NCBI RefSeq assembly: GCF_004323185.1
Contig: NZ_NAPS01000001.1
Span: forward strand, 39,693-73,808
DNA from: Westiellopsis prolifica IICB1
GTDB lineage: Bacteria > Cyanobacteriota > Cyanobacteriia > Cyanobacteriales > Nostocaceae
Reading direction: 5' to 3'
Length of the DNA stretch: 34,116 nucleotides
The position numbers and the translations under genes are program-made. Positions 1 through 8,075 of this stretch are shown here, piece after piece. The notes under the pieces were generated by a model. It was not told the DNA's origin, did not search any database, and was given only the letters and a program-made list of their open reading frames with translations. The first letter of the stretch is position 1; each line of letters starts with the position of its first letter.

Positions 1-96
1 CTCGTGTTTTCAAGGAACAGACTCATGTTTTCAACGAACAGACTTGTGTTTTCAACGAACGGACTCGTGTTTTCAACGAACGGACTTGTGTTTTGA
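1..96. repeat. 21-bp tandem repeat (minisatellite), cut by window edge
   Basis: Four consecutive 21-bp units (1-21, 22-42, 43-63, 64-84) and a partial fifth differ by only a few substitutions. Each contains CTCGTGTTTTCAA or a close variant, then GAAC. The array starts outside the window, so its full length is unknown. The unit resembles the reverse complement of the array at 22797-22964, sharing the ACTTGTGT and AACGA blocks. It lies just downstream of the minus-strand gene ending at 146. No coding role is apparent. Confidence 0.85.
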
Positions 97-145
97 ACCA
101 ATCATCGTTCACATAATAGCCAATTTGTATAGTGCGTAAGTCCTA

Positions 146-628
146 CTAACGACCTTTTAGTTGATTAAGGTCATCACCACTAATAAAGTAAGCTGCACCA
201 AAACCAATTACAAAGCGTCCCTCTTTGGGAGTCAGCTTGAACATGCGAAAATCTTGTAAGCCGCTCAATACTTCCATGATTTCACCAAAACGAGCGTAAA
301 AACTATTCATGATTTCATGCCAAGTATTAGAGTCACGCTCGATCAAAGTTGCTGTACACTCAAAAGTTAACCGATGACGGGCAAAAATTTGCTCTGTTTT
401 ATCTTCGTCCTCAATCAACATTACACTAGCACGGGGATTAACAACTAAGTTTTGGGTGTGAGTTGACAGACCACTAATATATATATAGATGTTCTTGAAC
501 TCATCAATTACAAAAGGTGTGTAGCTTGCATTCGGTATTCCTTGCCCATTAGCTGTGGCAATAATAGCACTTTGGAATTTTTGAATAAAAGCTTGGTATT
601 CTATCTGGGCTTGTTCTAGATTGTTCAT
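146..628 (-). CDS. HugZ-like pyridoxamine 5'-phosphate oxidase-fold FMN-binding protein
   Basis: 160 aa. The sequence fits the split-barrel FMN-binding family that includes HugZ/HutZ heme-utilisation proteins. It opens with a helix followed by a strand pattern with FATANGQGIPNASYTPFV-like features, then a segment with NPRASVMLIEDED, and LTFECTATLIERD. The C-terminal part (FKLTPKEGRFVIGFGAAYFI) matches the HugZ tail GRFVxGFGxAY. The family binds FMN and in some bacteria degrades or handles heme; the substrate here is not known. The ATG at 628 is the first in frame, with no clear Shine-Dalgarno sequence. Length is normal for short cyanobacterial members. It is separated from DUF3574 upstream by 77 bp on the same strand. 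Family assignment is good; heme function is inference. Confidence 0.8.
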   Translation of the reverse strand: MNNLEQAQIEYQAFIQKFQSAIIATANGQGIPNASYTPFVIDEFKNIYIYISGLSTHTQNLVVNPRASVMLIEDEDKTEQIFARHRLTFECTATLIERDSNTWHEIMNSFYARFGEIMEVLSGLQDFRMFKLTPKEGRFVIGFGAAYFISGDDLNQLKGR

Positions 629-705
629 GAGAATAGATTACTTGGCATCTCTCTCATGTTGCCATTTCATTTGCTTCTATTTCAATTAACTTTTACTGTT
701 AACTG

Positions 706-1152
706 TTAAAAAGATACTTTGACACTACTAGTTACACGTAAAACAGATTCTTGTTGAAATGTCTTTTTATAACTTGCTATGATTTCTTGAACTTTCTGAT
801 TTTGAATCTGGCTATTTTCGTAAATTAGAATAACTAGCTTTGTTTTTTCCTTGGTTAGTTTGCCAGAATGGTCTAAATACTGTCCATAAACATCCATCAC
901 AGTGAGTCTATCTGGGAGGCGAGGTGTAATCACACGGTTCAAAAATAATTGCCATTCAGCCTCAGATACTGTCTTTCCTCCTGGTTTAGATAAACCAAAA
1001 TACAACTCATCTTTCGTGAGAATCTTTACACTTGCGTGAGAAGTAGAGATTTGAGAAGATTGAGCGCGAACAAGAGTATTTGTATAGATAGGACTGATAA
1101 AAAGTAAACCTGTAATAATTAAACTGTTTAAACTTTTTTGCAAAGTACTCAT
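706..1152 (-). CDS. DUF3574 secreted protein
   Basis: 148 aa. Residues 1-30 form a signal peptide: a short charged start, a hydrophobic run (SLIITGLLFISPIY) and a likely cleavage site after VRA. The mature part has the features I associate with DUF3574: DELYFGLSKPGG, then VSEAEWQLFLNRVITPRLPD, DVYGQYLD and a hydrophobic strand LVILIYE. The family function is unknown and the product should be periplasmic. It lies 155 bp downstream of bicA on the same strand, but a terminator-like hairpin at about 1223-1256 separates them, so it probably has its own promoter. The family call is from memory of the motif order. Confidence 0.75.
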   Translation of the reverse strand: MSTLQKSLNSLIITGLLFISPIYTNTLVRAQSSQISTSHASVKILTKDELYFGLSKPGGKTVSEAEWQLFLNRVITPRLPDRLTVMDVYGQYLDHSGKLTKEKTKLVILIYENSQIQNQKVQEIIASYKKTFQQESVLRVTSSVKVSF

Positions 1153-1220
1153 AATTTAGTATTGAAATCACTAAGTTATAGCTTCACATTTTGATAGTCA
1201 TGTTCCGATTTCTTTGAAAG

Positions 1221-1256
1221 ATAAAAATCCCCGACTTTTGAGAAAAATCGGGGGTC
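1221..1256 (-). terminator. Rho-independent terminator after bicA
   Basis: Read on the minus strand, a hairpin with arms CCCCGA (1248-1253) and TCGGGG (1229-1234) is followed by ATTTTTATC. It lies about 55 bp past the bicA stop codon and ahead of the next gene on the same strand. Confidence 0.7.
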
Positions 1257-1307
1257 TGTGTAGTTCACGCTACTGTTTGCGTCCTATGTGGTTTGGTTAG
1301 TTAGGTA

Positions 1308-3026
1308 CTACTGAACTACAGCAGTGTCACCAAAATCGTTTGGATATCTGGTGCTTGTAGAAGTACTCGTCTCACCTGCGTAACCATTAACTAAAACAAC
1401 TGCTTGTTGAAGTGCTTCTTTACGATCCATAAGTAGGTGCTGTGGAGGTAAGAGTTGCATAATCCCTAAGTTTTCTAAGCGTCGCTTAATTTTGCCAGTT
1501 GCACCGACGATAAATACATGGCGACCTTTTTCAACTGCTTCTTTGATAGCATTTTCAATTGCAAGTGAAGCTGTCACACCTAATAAAGGTACGTCACTCA
1601 AATCCATAATTATGACATCACAGTCTTTGATGGCATTATGTTCACGAGCGATCGCTTTGGAAACTCCAAAAACCATTGGTCCACTCAAGTAGAACAGCAG
1701 TACACGTCCATTGGCTTGATCTAACAACTGCTTTTCTTGTTCGTTCAAAACAATCGCATCATCTGCATCAGTAATAGTCTTAACTTTCTCAGATTGCAAA
1801 CTAGAAAGACGCTCAATAGTCAAGATATTAGCAATGAACACCCCAACGCCAACAGCGACAATCAAATCTACAAACACTGTCAGGAACATCACCCCGTACA
1901 TAATGATTGTTCCCTTCAGGGATACTTGATGAGCGCGTTTGAGGAAACTCCAATCGAGAATATCAATACCCACTTTGAGTGCAATACCTGCTAACACCGC
2001 CATGGGAATAGTTTCGGTCAAATTCGCAGCCCACAAGACCACAACTAGCAAAATAATCGCGCGAGTTAAACCAGATAAAGCTGTTTTTGCTCCTGTTTGA
2101 ATATTTACCACAGTTCCCATTGTGGCACCTGCACCAGGCAGCCCACCACACAAACCAGAAACCAAGTTACCAATACCTTGACCAATCAATTCTTTGTCAG
2201 ATTTGTGTTCGGTGCGAGTCAAACTGTCTGCAATTACAGCAGTTAACAAAGTATCAATACATCCCAGCATTCCCAACATTGCCCCATCAATGATCATGAT
2301 GGTAATTTGGGAGGCGGTAAAGGTGGGCATTTGTAATTCTGGCAGCCCCATTGGAATTTCACCAATGCGTCTGATATCTGCATTACCAAAGAAAATCAGG
2401 GAAACTACAGTACCGATAATTAATGCGACTAATTGCGGAGGAGCATAGCGCTTTAGTTTCAATGGCATTAAGAAAATAATTGCCAGTGTCAGCACTCCCA
2501 AAATGGTTTCGATGGGATTAATATTTGATAGCAGTTGGGGCAGGTTTTGCACCATCCCCAGTACCCCACCTTTGGGATTAGGCTGTCCGACAAAAGGAGC
2601 AATTTGCAAAATAATCAAAATGACTCCAATCCCAGACATAAAGCCTGAAATCACGCTGTAGGGCATGAGGGTGATATATTTCCCTAGCTTGAATATGCCA
2701 AATAAGATTTGAAATACTCCTGCTAGCATCACTACAGTAAATGCGATCGCCAAGCCATTTTCTGGGTTACTTGCAGTCATCGTACTGACAATTCCAGTCA
2801 TGACTACGGTCATCGGCCCAGTTGGTTCAGAAATGAGAGTTGGTGTACCTCCAAACAGAGCTGCAAAAAACCCGACACAAACAGCACCATAAAGACCAGC
2901 CACAGGCCCAGCACCAGAGGCGACTCCGAAGGCTAACGCCAATGGTAAAGAAACAATTGCAGCAGTTAAACCACCAAAAAGATCGCCGCGTAAATTTCGG
3001 AAATGGATAGTATTAGTCAGTTGCAT
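1308..3026 (-). CDS. bicA: BicA-type SulP family sodium-dependent bicarbonate transporter
   Basis: 572 aa inner-membrane SulP/SLC26 carrier. The sequence closely follows Synechococcus PCC 7002 BicA as I remember it: start MQLTNTIHFRNLRGDLFGG, the core FGGTPTLISEPTGPMTVV, then ADSLTRTEHKSDKELIGQG, GAGATMGTVVNIQTG and LTVFVDLIVAVGVGVFIANI. About the first 410 residues hold the many membrane segments. Residues about 430-550 form the cytoplasmic STAS domain (VIIMDLSDVPLLGVTASLA). BicA imports bicarbonate with sodium for the carbon-concentrating mechanism. Length equals the family norm (about 565). It is co-oriented with the nrt operon but about 1 kb past nrtD, so it is probably a separate transcription unit. 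Sulfate transport by a SulP paralogue is the alternative, but the similarity favours bicarbonate. Confidence 0.9.
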   Translation of the reverse strand: MQLTNTIHFRNLRGDLFGGLTAAIVSLPLALAFGVASGAGPVAGLYGAVCVGFFAALFGGTPTLISEPTGPMTVVMTGIVSTMTASNPENGLAIAFTVVMLAGVFQILFGIFKLGKYITLMPYSVISGFMSGIGVILIILQIAPFVGQPNPKGGVLGMVQNLPQLLSNINPIETILGVLTLAIIFLMPLKLKRYAPPQLVALIIGTVVSLIFFGNADIRRIGEIPMGLPELQMPTFTASQITIMIIDGAMLGMLGCIDTLLTAVIADSLTRTEHKSDKELIGQGIGNLVSGLCGGLPGAGATMGTVVNIQTGAKTALSGLTRAIILLVVVLWAANLTETIPMAVLAGIALKVGIDILDWSFLKRAHQVSLKGTIIMYGVMFLTVFVDLIVAVGVGVFIANILTIERLSSLQSEKVKTITDADDAIVLNEQEKQLLDQANGRVLLFYLSGPMVFGVSKAIAREHNAIKDCDVIIMDLSDVPLLGVTASLAIENAIKEAVEKGRHVFIVGATGKIKRRLENLGIMQLLPPQHLLMDRKEALQQAVVLVNGYAGETSTSTSTRYPNDFGDTAVVQ

Positions 3027-3294
3027 GGATGGGGATTTTAATCACAATAGAACTTTAAAGTCACAAACTTCCAGCCTTAATTGAGCATTCAACTATGCCA
3101 AAATGAATCAACAGCGGATTTACCTATGTAATTGAGATCAAGTATCTGTTTTGTGAGGTAATTAGTAGTGATGATTTTGGACTAGTTTTGACCAGTTTTG
3201 ACAAAAAGTAAGCTAAGGATTTTCGACACGATTCTGTTGTGTAAAGACAGTAAATTTACAGTCTCTACACAAGTTTTTTGCTCTTATCCAAACC

Positions 3295-3410
3295 GCAATA
3301 CTGCTCGGATAAGACAAATGGATTGATATTTAAATCATGTAAAAACATTGGACTGCAATGTCTCTACATGGCCAAATTATGACAAAAAATCATTAACCGA
3401 GTAGTATTGC
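3295..3410. mobile_element. MITE-like element with imperfect 14-bp terminal inverted repeats
   Basis: The left end GCAATACTGCTCGG (3295-3308) and right end CCGAGTAGTATTGC (3397-3410) are inverted copies with one mismatch. Flanks TCCAAACC (3287-3294) and TCCGAACT (3411-3418) agree at six of eight positions and may be a decayed target duplication. There is no open reading frame inside. Confidence 0.5.
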
Positions 3411-3693
3411 TCCGAACTGTATTGTGATATTTATGGTTTTTGTAAAAACATTTTATTGAAAGATTATGTTGCACAACTTCATGGATGACTCCAATCTCTC
3501 AAAGGTGAGTTAAAAGCCGGATATTGTATTGATTGCCAGCAAAACTTAACAAGAAATATAATTTATTTCTTGTTTCAAGATAACTTGCTTCAATAACAAG
3601 TGCAAAGTTACGTTGAGTTCAGATTAAAAAAACAGACTTCCGCAGTTTAATTTGTTTTGTAAATTTGCTGACGTTCCCAAAAACCTCTGTTAT

Positions 3694-3791
3694 GCGTAAA
3701 ACGCAATACGGTTCAGATCTGTAGAGACGCGAAATTTCGCGTCTGGTACAAAGGATTTTGGGCTTATCACCAACCGTATTGGCGTAAAACG
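3694..3791. mobile_element. MITE-like element (3704-3781) with 10-bp target duplication
   Basis: The 78-bp element has 10-bp terminal inverted repeats, CAATACGGTT (3704-3713) and AACCGTATTG (3772-3781). It is flanked by perfect direct repeats GCGTAAAACG at 3694-3703 and 3782-3791. The centre holds the dispersed palindrome GACGCGAAATTTCGCGTC. The flanking duplication is direct evidence of insertion. It codes for nothing and would need a transposase supplied in trans. Confidence 0.7.
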
Positions 3792-3984
3792 TATCTATTT
3801 AATTCGATAAAAATAGCATACAACTTTTAGTGCCTTAAAAGTTAATCTTTAGGCAACATTTCTTAAATAAATATTTAGATAGCTTTAATAAATATATAGT
3901 CTATGTATCGTCAGGAATTGGGATTCAAAGAGTATAGATATAGTTAATTATCTATGAAATCTATGAGTTAAATTGCAGATATTC

Positions 3985-4018
3985 AGATCCCCGACTTCTT
4001 CTGTGAAGTCGAGGATCT
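3985..4018 (-). terminator. Hairpin after nrtD, candidate operon terminator
   Basis: Inverted arms AGATCCCCGACTTC (3985-3998) and GAAGTCGAGGATCT (4005-4018), with one mismatch and a six-base loop, lie immediately after the nrtD stop. No U-tract follows on the minus strand. It may therefore be a processing or stability stem or a dispersed repeat (a similar arm occurs near 22616-22637) rather than a full intrinsic terminator. Confidence 0.45.
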
Positions 4019-4022
4019 ATGG

Positions 4023-4892
4023 CTATCCTACATCATCGTGGGCATAGCGGTTAAAGAGGAAATCTAGGGCATAGTTACGCAATTTATAATACTGCGGATC
4101 TTCCATAATTCGGGATCTGTCACGGGGACGGGGGAAAGGAATTTCCATGACTTCGCCGATTTTAGCGCGGGGACCATTGGTCATCATGACCAACTTATCC
4201 GCTAAAAATAGGGCTTCATCGATGTCATGAGTAATCATCAACACCGTGCAGCGGTTTTCATTCCAAATTTTCAGCAATTCTTCCTGTAACTCTTCTTTGG
4301 TAATCGCATCCAACGCCCCAAAAGGTTCATCTAAAATCAAGACTTTAGGACGAATTGCCAAAGCACGAGCAATAGAAACCCGTTGTCTCATACCACCTGA
4401 CATTTGCGGGGGTTTTTTGTCCATGGCGTCACCTAGTCCCACCATGGCTAGGTGTTCTCTGACAATTGCTGATTTTTCTGCTTCCGGTTTGTTAGGATAA
4501 ACCGCATTCACTGCGATATAAATATTTTCAAAAGCAGTCCGCCAAGGTAATAGGGCATAGTTTTGAAACACCACCATTCTATCTGGCCCGGGTTTAGTAA
4601 TGGCTTTGCCTTCTAATAGTACCTGTCCATCAGTGGGATGGTTGAAACCCGATACCATATTGAGGAGAGTAGATTTACCACAGCCAGAGTGACCGATAAC
4701 ACAAATAAATTCTCCTTCACCAACGTTGAGATTTACTCCATCCAATACGGTAAAAGGGCCGTTTTTTGTGGGATAAACTTTGCTAACGTCTTTAATTTCT
4801 AAGTAAGGTTGACGATTAGAAGTTGCAGTTACTAGGGGTGTTCCCAGGGTATTTGCAGTGGTGTCGGTAATTGTAAAGTTACGGTTTTGCAT
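4023..4892 (-). CDS. nrtD: Nitrate ABC transporter ATP-binding subunit NrtD
   Basis: 289 aa from the ATG at 4892. The open frame reaches a TTG at 4973, but the extra 27 codons only translate a short tandem repeat (ATAGGGG/ATCGGGG units), so the ATG is preferred. ABC motifs: Walker A GHSGCGKST (residues 67-75), a Q-loop in MVVFQNYALLPWRTAF, signature MSGGMRQRVSIARALA, Walker B VLILDEPFGALD and switch ITHDIDEAL. It is a single ATPase domain without the solute-binding extension of NrtC. NrtC and NrtD energise nitrate/nitrite import through NrtB. It is the last gene of the four-gene cluster. The repeat between it and nrtC leaves no clear ribosome binding site, so the exact start is uncertain. Confidence 0.93.
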   Translation of the reverse strand: MQNRNFTITDTTANTLGTPLVTATSNRQPYLEIKDVSKVYPTKNGPFTVLDGVNLNVGEGEFICVIGHSGCGKSTLLNMVSGFNHPTDGQVLLEGKAITKPGPDRMVVFQNYALLPWRTAFENIYIAVNAVYPNKPEAEKSAIVREHLAMVGLGDAMDKKPPQMSGGMRQRVSIARALAIRPKVLILDEPFGALDAITKEELQEELLKIWNENRCTVLMITHDIDEALFLADKLVMMTNGPRAKIGEVMEIPFPRPRDRSRIMEDPQYYKLRNYALDFLFNRYAHDDVG

Positions 4893-4990
4893 GGTGGATA
4901 GGGGATAGGGGATAGGGGATCGGGGATCGGGAAGAATTTTGGATTTTGGATTTGATTTCAATCTAAAATCCAAAATCTAAAATCTAAAAT
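4893..4990. repeat. Short tandem repeats between nrtC and nrtD
   Basis: Seven- to eight-base units GGGGATA, then GGGGATCG, run through about 4895-4930. They are followed by ATTTTGGATT/AATCTAAAATC-type units to about 4990. This is the heptamer-type short tandem repeat known from heterocystous cyanobacteria. Similar units recur at 23393-23440 and 30320-30367. Confidence 0.7.
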
Positions 4991-5005
4991 TTCTTGTCTC
5001 CAAAA

Positions 5006-7009
5006 TCAGGCTACTCTCCTAACTGGAGTGTCGAGAATTACTTCAGCAATTGAGAAATCGCGTTTAATTTTGAGGTTATTAAGATAGGTGATGGGGTCAT
5101 CGGCGTTAAAGTTAGTGCCATCAAACAGCTTGATTGGCTGACGGGTGTAATTGATGTCCATACCCAATTCGCGAGCAGCGGTACTAAACACACCGACTCG
5201 ACATATACGTTCCACGATTTCTACCCAATTTCTAGGGAAAGGTACTTCACCCCAACGCGCTAGTTGGGTCATAATCCATACTTGTTCTGTGCGACTGGGG
5301 CGGTTAATGGCAGACTCTCCGTAAAATTGGTGGTGAGCATATTCCCGCATCGGATGTTCTAAATCACAAGTGGCGTTATTGGGATCTTCGATTTGGATAT
5401 ACTCCATATCGGTGCTGACATATTCCCGTCGCGCTAAGATTTGGCGAATTTCTTCGCTGTTTTCTGGACGCGAACAGTAATAGCAAGCTTCTAGTAATGC
5501 TTTTGTGAGGGCAATATTGGTGTTGGGATATGCAGTCGCCCAATCTTCCCGTACGCCCAACACTTTACCTGGGTGTCCTAGCCAAACTTCTAAGTCGGTG
5601 GCGATGGTAAAACCACTACCTTCAGAAGCAGCGCGGTAGTTCCAGGGTTCGCCTACACAATAACCGTCAATACTTCCGGCTTGTAAGTCGGCTACCATTT
5701 GGGCTGGGGGAATGGTCTTAATATCGACATCTGCGTCGGGGTCAACACCTCCAGCCGCTAGCCAGTAACGTAATAGTAAACTGTGCATTGAGGAAGGATG
5801 TACCACTCCCATGATGTGCCGTTGGGTACGGGTACTCTTCAAGTATTGTTTAAATTCGGCAACGGTTTGGATACCTTGGTCGTAAAAGCGTTTTGCTAGG
5901 GTGATGGCGTTACCATTGCGTGTCATGGTGAGGGAAGTAACCACTGGGAGGGGTTGGTTATCATATCCTCCCAGGGTTAACCACATCGGCATCCCAGAGG
6001 GCATTTGGGCTGCGTCTAAATATCCACCGCTAATGCCATCGACGATACCACGCCAACTGGTTTCGCGGACTAAGTTTACATCATCTAAGCCGTGTTTGGC
6101 AAAAAAGCCTTTTTCTTTGGCTATTGCTAAGGGGGCGCAAGCTGTCAGAGGTACAAAGCCGATTTCGAGATTGACTTTTTCTAAACCGTGCTTGGCAACA
6201 ACTGTGGTTTTGCGCGCCCGAATTTTTTTGATACGTTTTTGTTGGTTGAGGAAGTAAATCATTTCACTGCGTAAACTGTAGTAGCTGGGATGTTCAACTA
6301 CTTCCATCCGTTTACGGGGTCTGGGGATGTCTACTTCCAGGATGTTACCAATTTTTGATTCTGGCCCATTGGTGAGCATGACTATTCTGTCAGATAGCAG
6401 CACTGCTTCGTCTACATCGTGTGTCACCATGACGGCGGTGACTTCGTTTTCTTCGCAGATTTGCATTAATTGTTCTTGCAAGTTACCCCGTGTGAGGGCA
6501 TCCAAAGCACCAAAGGGTTCATCTAATAATAGTAACTTGGGGCGAATGGCTAAAGCACGAGCGATCGCAACTCGTTGTTTTTGTCCTCCTGATAACATTG
6601 TCGGAGGTTTTTCGGCATGGGGACGCAAACCCACCATGTCAATATGTTTTTCTACTATCGCCCGACGCTCCCCCGCAGGTAAATGGGTCATCACAGAATC
6701 TACTGCTAAGGCGATATTTTCTCTGACTGTTCGCCAAGGTAATAGAGAATAGTTTTGAAACACCACCATTCTATCTGGCCCTGGTTTGGTGATGCGTTTC
6801 CCTTCTAAAGTGACTAAACCTTCTGTTGGCAAATCCAAACCTGCAATCATATTTAATAAGGTGGATTTACCGCAACCAGAGTGACCGATTAAGGAAACAA
6901 ATTCGCCTTTTTTTATTTGGAGGTCAATACCTTTGAGAGCAATATATTGTCCACCGCCTGTGAGATTAAAAACCTTATCAATTTGGTCAACAGCAACGAA
7001 TACACTCAT
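5006..7009 (-). CDS. nrtC: Nitrate ABC transporter ATPase with NrtA-like domain, NrtC
   Basis: 667 aa, the normal length for NrtC. Residues 1-255 are an ABC ATPase with Walker A GHSGCGKST (42-50), signature LSGGQKQRVAIARALA and Walker B LLLLDEPFGALD. After a linker, residues about 280-650 form a domain homologous to the substrate-binding NrtA, seen as [36 protein letters not shown] and WLAAGGVDPDADVDIKTIPP. In Synechococcus the C-terminal domain mediates inhibition of transport by ammonium (established knowledge). It acts on the cytoplasmic side with NrtB and NrtD. It is separated from nrtB by 100 bp of short tandem repeats. A weak AAGGA lies upstream of the ATG at 7009. Confidence 0.96.
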   Translation of the reverse strand: MSVFVAVDQIDKVFNLTGGGQYIALKGIDLQIKKGEFVSLIGHSGCGKSTLLNMIAGLDLPTEGLVTLEGKRITKPGPDRMVVFQNYSLLPWRTVRENIALAVDSVMTHLPAGERRAIVEKHIDMVGLRPHAEKPPTMLSGGQKQRVAIARALAIRPKLLLLDEPFGALDALTRGNLQEQLMQICEENEVTAVMVTHDVDEAVLLSDRIVMLTNGPESKIGNILEVDIPRPRKRMEVVEHPSYYSLRSEMIYFLNQQKRIKKIRARKTTVVAKHGLEKVNLEIGFVPLTACAPLAIAKEKGFFAKHGLDDVNLVRETSWRGIVDGISGGYLDAAQMPSGMPMWLTLGGYDNQPLPVVTSLTMTRNGNAITLAKRFYDQGIQTVAEFKQYLKSTRTQRHIMGVVHPSSMHSLLLRYWLAAGGVDPDADVDIKTIPPAQMVADLQAGSIDGYCVGEPWNYRAASEGSGFTIATDLEVWLGHPGKVLGVREDWATAYPNTNIALTKALLEACYYCSRPENSEEIRQILARREYVSTDMEYIQIEDPNNATCDLEHPMREYAHHQFYGESAINRPSRTEQVWIMTQLARWGEVPFPRNWVEIVERICRVGVFSTAARELGMDINYTRQPIKLFDGTNFNADDPITYLNNLKIKRDFSIAEVILDTPVRRVA

Positions 7010-7109
7010 TTGTTATTTGTCCTTAGTCATTTGTCATTTGTTATTTGTTCTTGGTCATTTGTCATGTTTTCTTACTAATGACTAATGACCATTGACCATT
7101 GATAATTAA
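7010..7109. repeat. Heptamer-type short tandem repeat between nrtB and nrtC
   Basis: Units such as TTGTCAT, TTGTTAT, CTAATGA and CCATTGA are repeated imperfectly through this 100-bp gap inside the nrt operon. Such tracts are typical of Nostocales intergenic DNA and may affect the transcript without coding. Confidence 0.65.
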
Positions 7110-7949
7110 TTATTTTTGTTCTGCTGGCAAAATTAGTGTTTGAATCCAAGCCATGAGTTTATCTAGCAACAGACCGACGATACCAATGTAAAACAAGGCT
7201 AGTATGACTTCGCTGACGTTGTTATTTTGATAAGCATCCCAGATGAAAAAGCCAATTCCCACAATCCCGGACATGACGATTTCCGCAGCAATAATTGCTA
7301 ACCAAGCAAGACCGATGGCAATTCTCAAACCTGTGAAAATGTAGGGTAAAGCAGCAGGAATGAGAATATTCAAAAAGTAATCTTTCTTATTGAGTTGCAG
7401 AACTTTAGCAACGTTGTTGTAGTCTTGGGGAATTTGGGTAACACCTACATAAGTATTAATTAAAATTGGCCAAATAGCGGTGATAAAAATCACGAACAAT
7501 GCAGCAGGTTCGTTTTGTCTTAAAGCTGCTAAAGAAATGGGAACCCAAGCTAAAGGTGGTACGGTTCTTAATAGCTGAAACAGGGGGTCTAAAGCTTTGT
7601 GCATTGTTTTATTAATCCCGATGACAATGCCCACTGCAATACCAACTATTGCGGCTAAGGTGTAGCTAATTGCAACTCGTTGGAGACTTGCCCAAATTTG
7701 CCAAAACAGACCCTTATCAATACCACCCTTATCATAAAAGGGATACATAATTAGTATCCAGGTGTCTTGAATCACCTGTATTGGTCCTGGTAGTGTTGCT
7801 CCCGGAATTGAACAAAATAATTGCCAAATCGCAAGAAAAACAATAATAGCAATAGCAGGAGGTATCAGTTCAGGAAATTGTTTTTGGAGGCGAGATATTA
7901 AGCCATTATCCAAATTTGCATTATTACGGCGTCTGCTAGCTACTGTCAT
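7110..7949 (-). CDS. nrtB: Nitrate ABC transporter permease NrtB
   Basis: 279 aa integral membrane protein of the binding-protein-dependent permease family. The first hydrophobic segment is about residues 30-48 (AIAIIVFLAIWQLFCSIP), with further segments to the C-terminus. The EAA-type cytoplasmic loop is visible (VAKVLQLNKKDYFLNILIP, followed by ALPYIFTGLRIAIG). It forms the channel for nitrate/nitrite import with NrtC and NrtD on the inside and NrtA outside. The start ATG at 7949 has an AAAGGA ribosome binding site about eight bases upstream. The 126-bp gap to nrtA contains imperfect short repeats (ACAACTA-type), like the other gaps in this operon. Confidence 0.96.
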   Translation of the reverse strand: MTVASRRRNNANLDNGLISRLQKQFPELIPPAIAIIVFLAIWQLFCSIPGATLPGPIQVIQDTWILIMYPFYDKGGIDKGLFWQIWASLQRVAISYTLAAIVGIAVGIVIGINKTMHKALDPLFQLLRTVPPLAWVPISLAALRQNEPAALFVIFITAIWPILINTYVGVTQIPQDYNNVAKVLQLNKKDYFLNILIPAALPYIFTGLRIAIGLAWLAIIAAEIVMSGIVGIGFFIWDAYQNNNVSEVILALFYIGIVGLLLDKLMAWIQTLILPAEQK

Positions 7950-8075
7950 TGATTTTTTCCTTTCTTTGTTGATGCTTGGAGGATAGTAAAAGGTGCTTGT
8001 TAGTTGATAGTTGGTGCTGAGTAATAATTTTTTATACTAACAACTAACAACTACAAAGAACAAGTAACAACTAAC

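Larger units (their letters stand above)
3027..4022. other. bicA-nrtD intergenic stretch with MITE-like elements
   Basis: About 1 kb without a convincing gene. It must hold the bicA promoter, reading toward lower coordinates. It contains two short inverted-repeat elements (3295-3410 and 3704-3781) and a hairpin just after nrtD (3985-4018). The rest is AT-rich and shows no GTA-N8-TAC box or clear open frame. Confidence 0.7.

Noticed and set aside
4893-4973. N-terminal extension of NrtD to a TTG at 4973
   Set aside because: The extension only translates short tandem repeats, and other NrtD proteins begin near the ATG at 4892.
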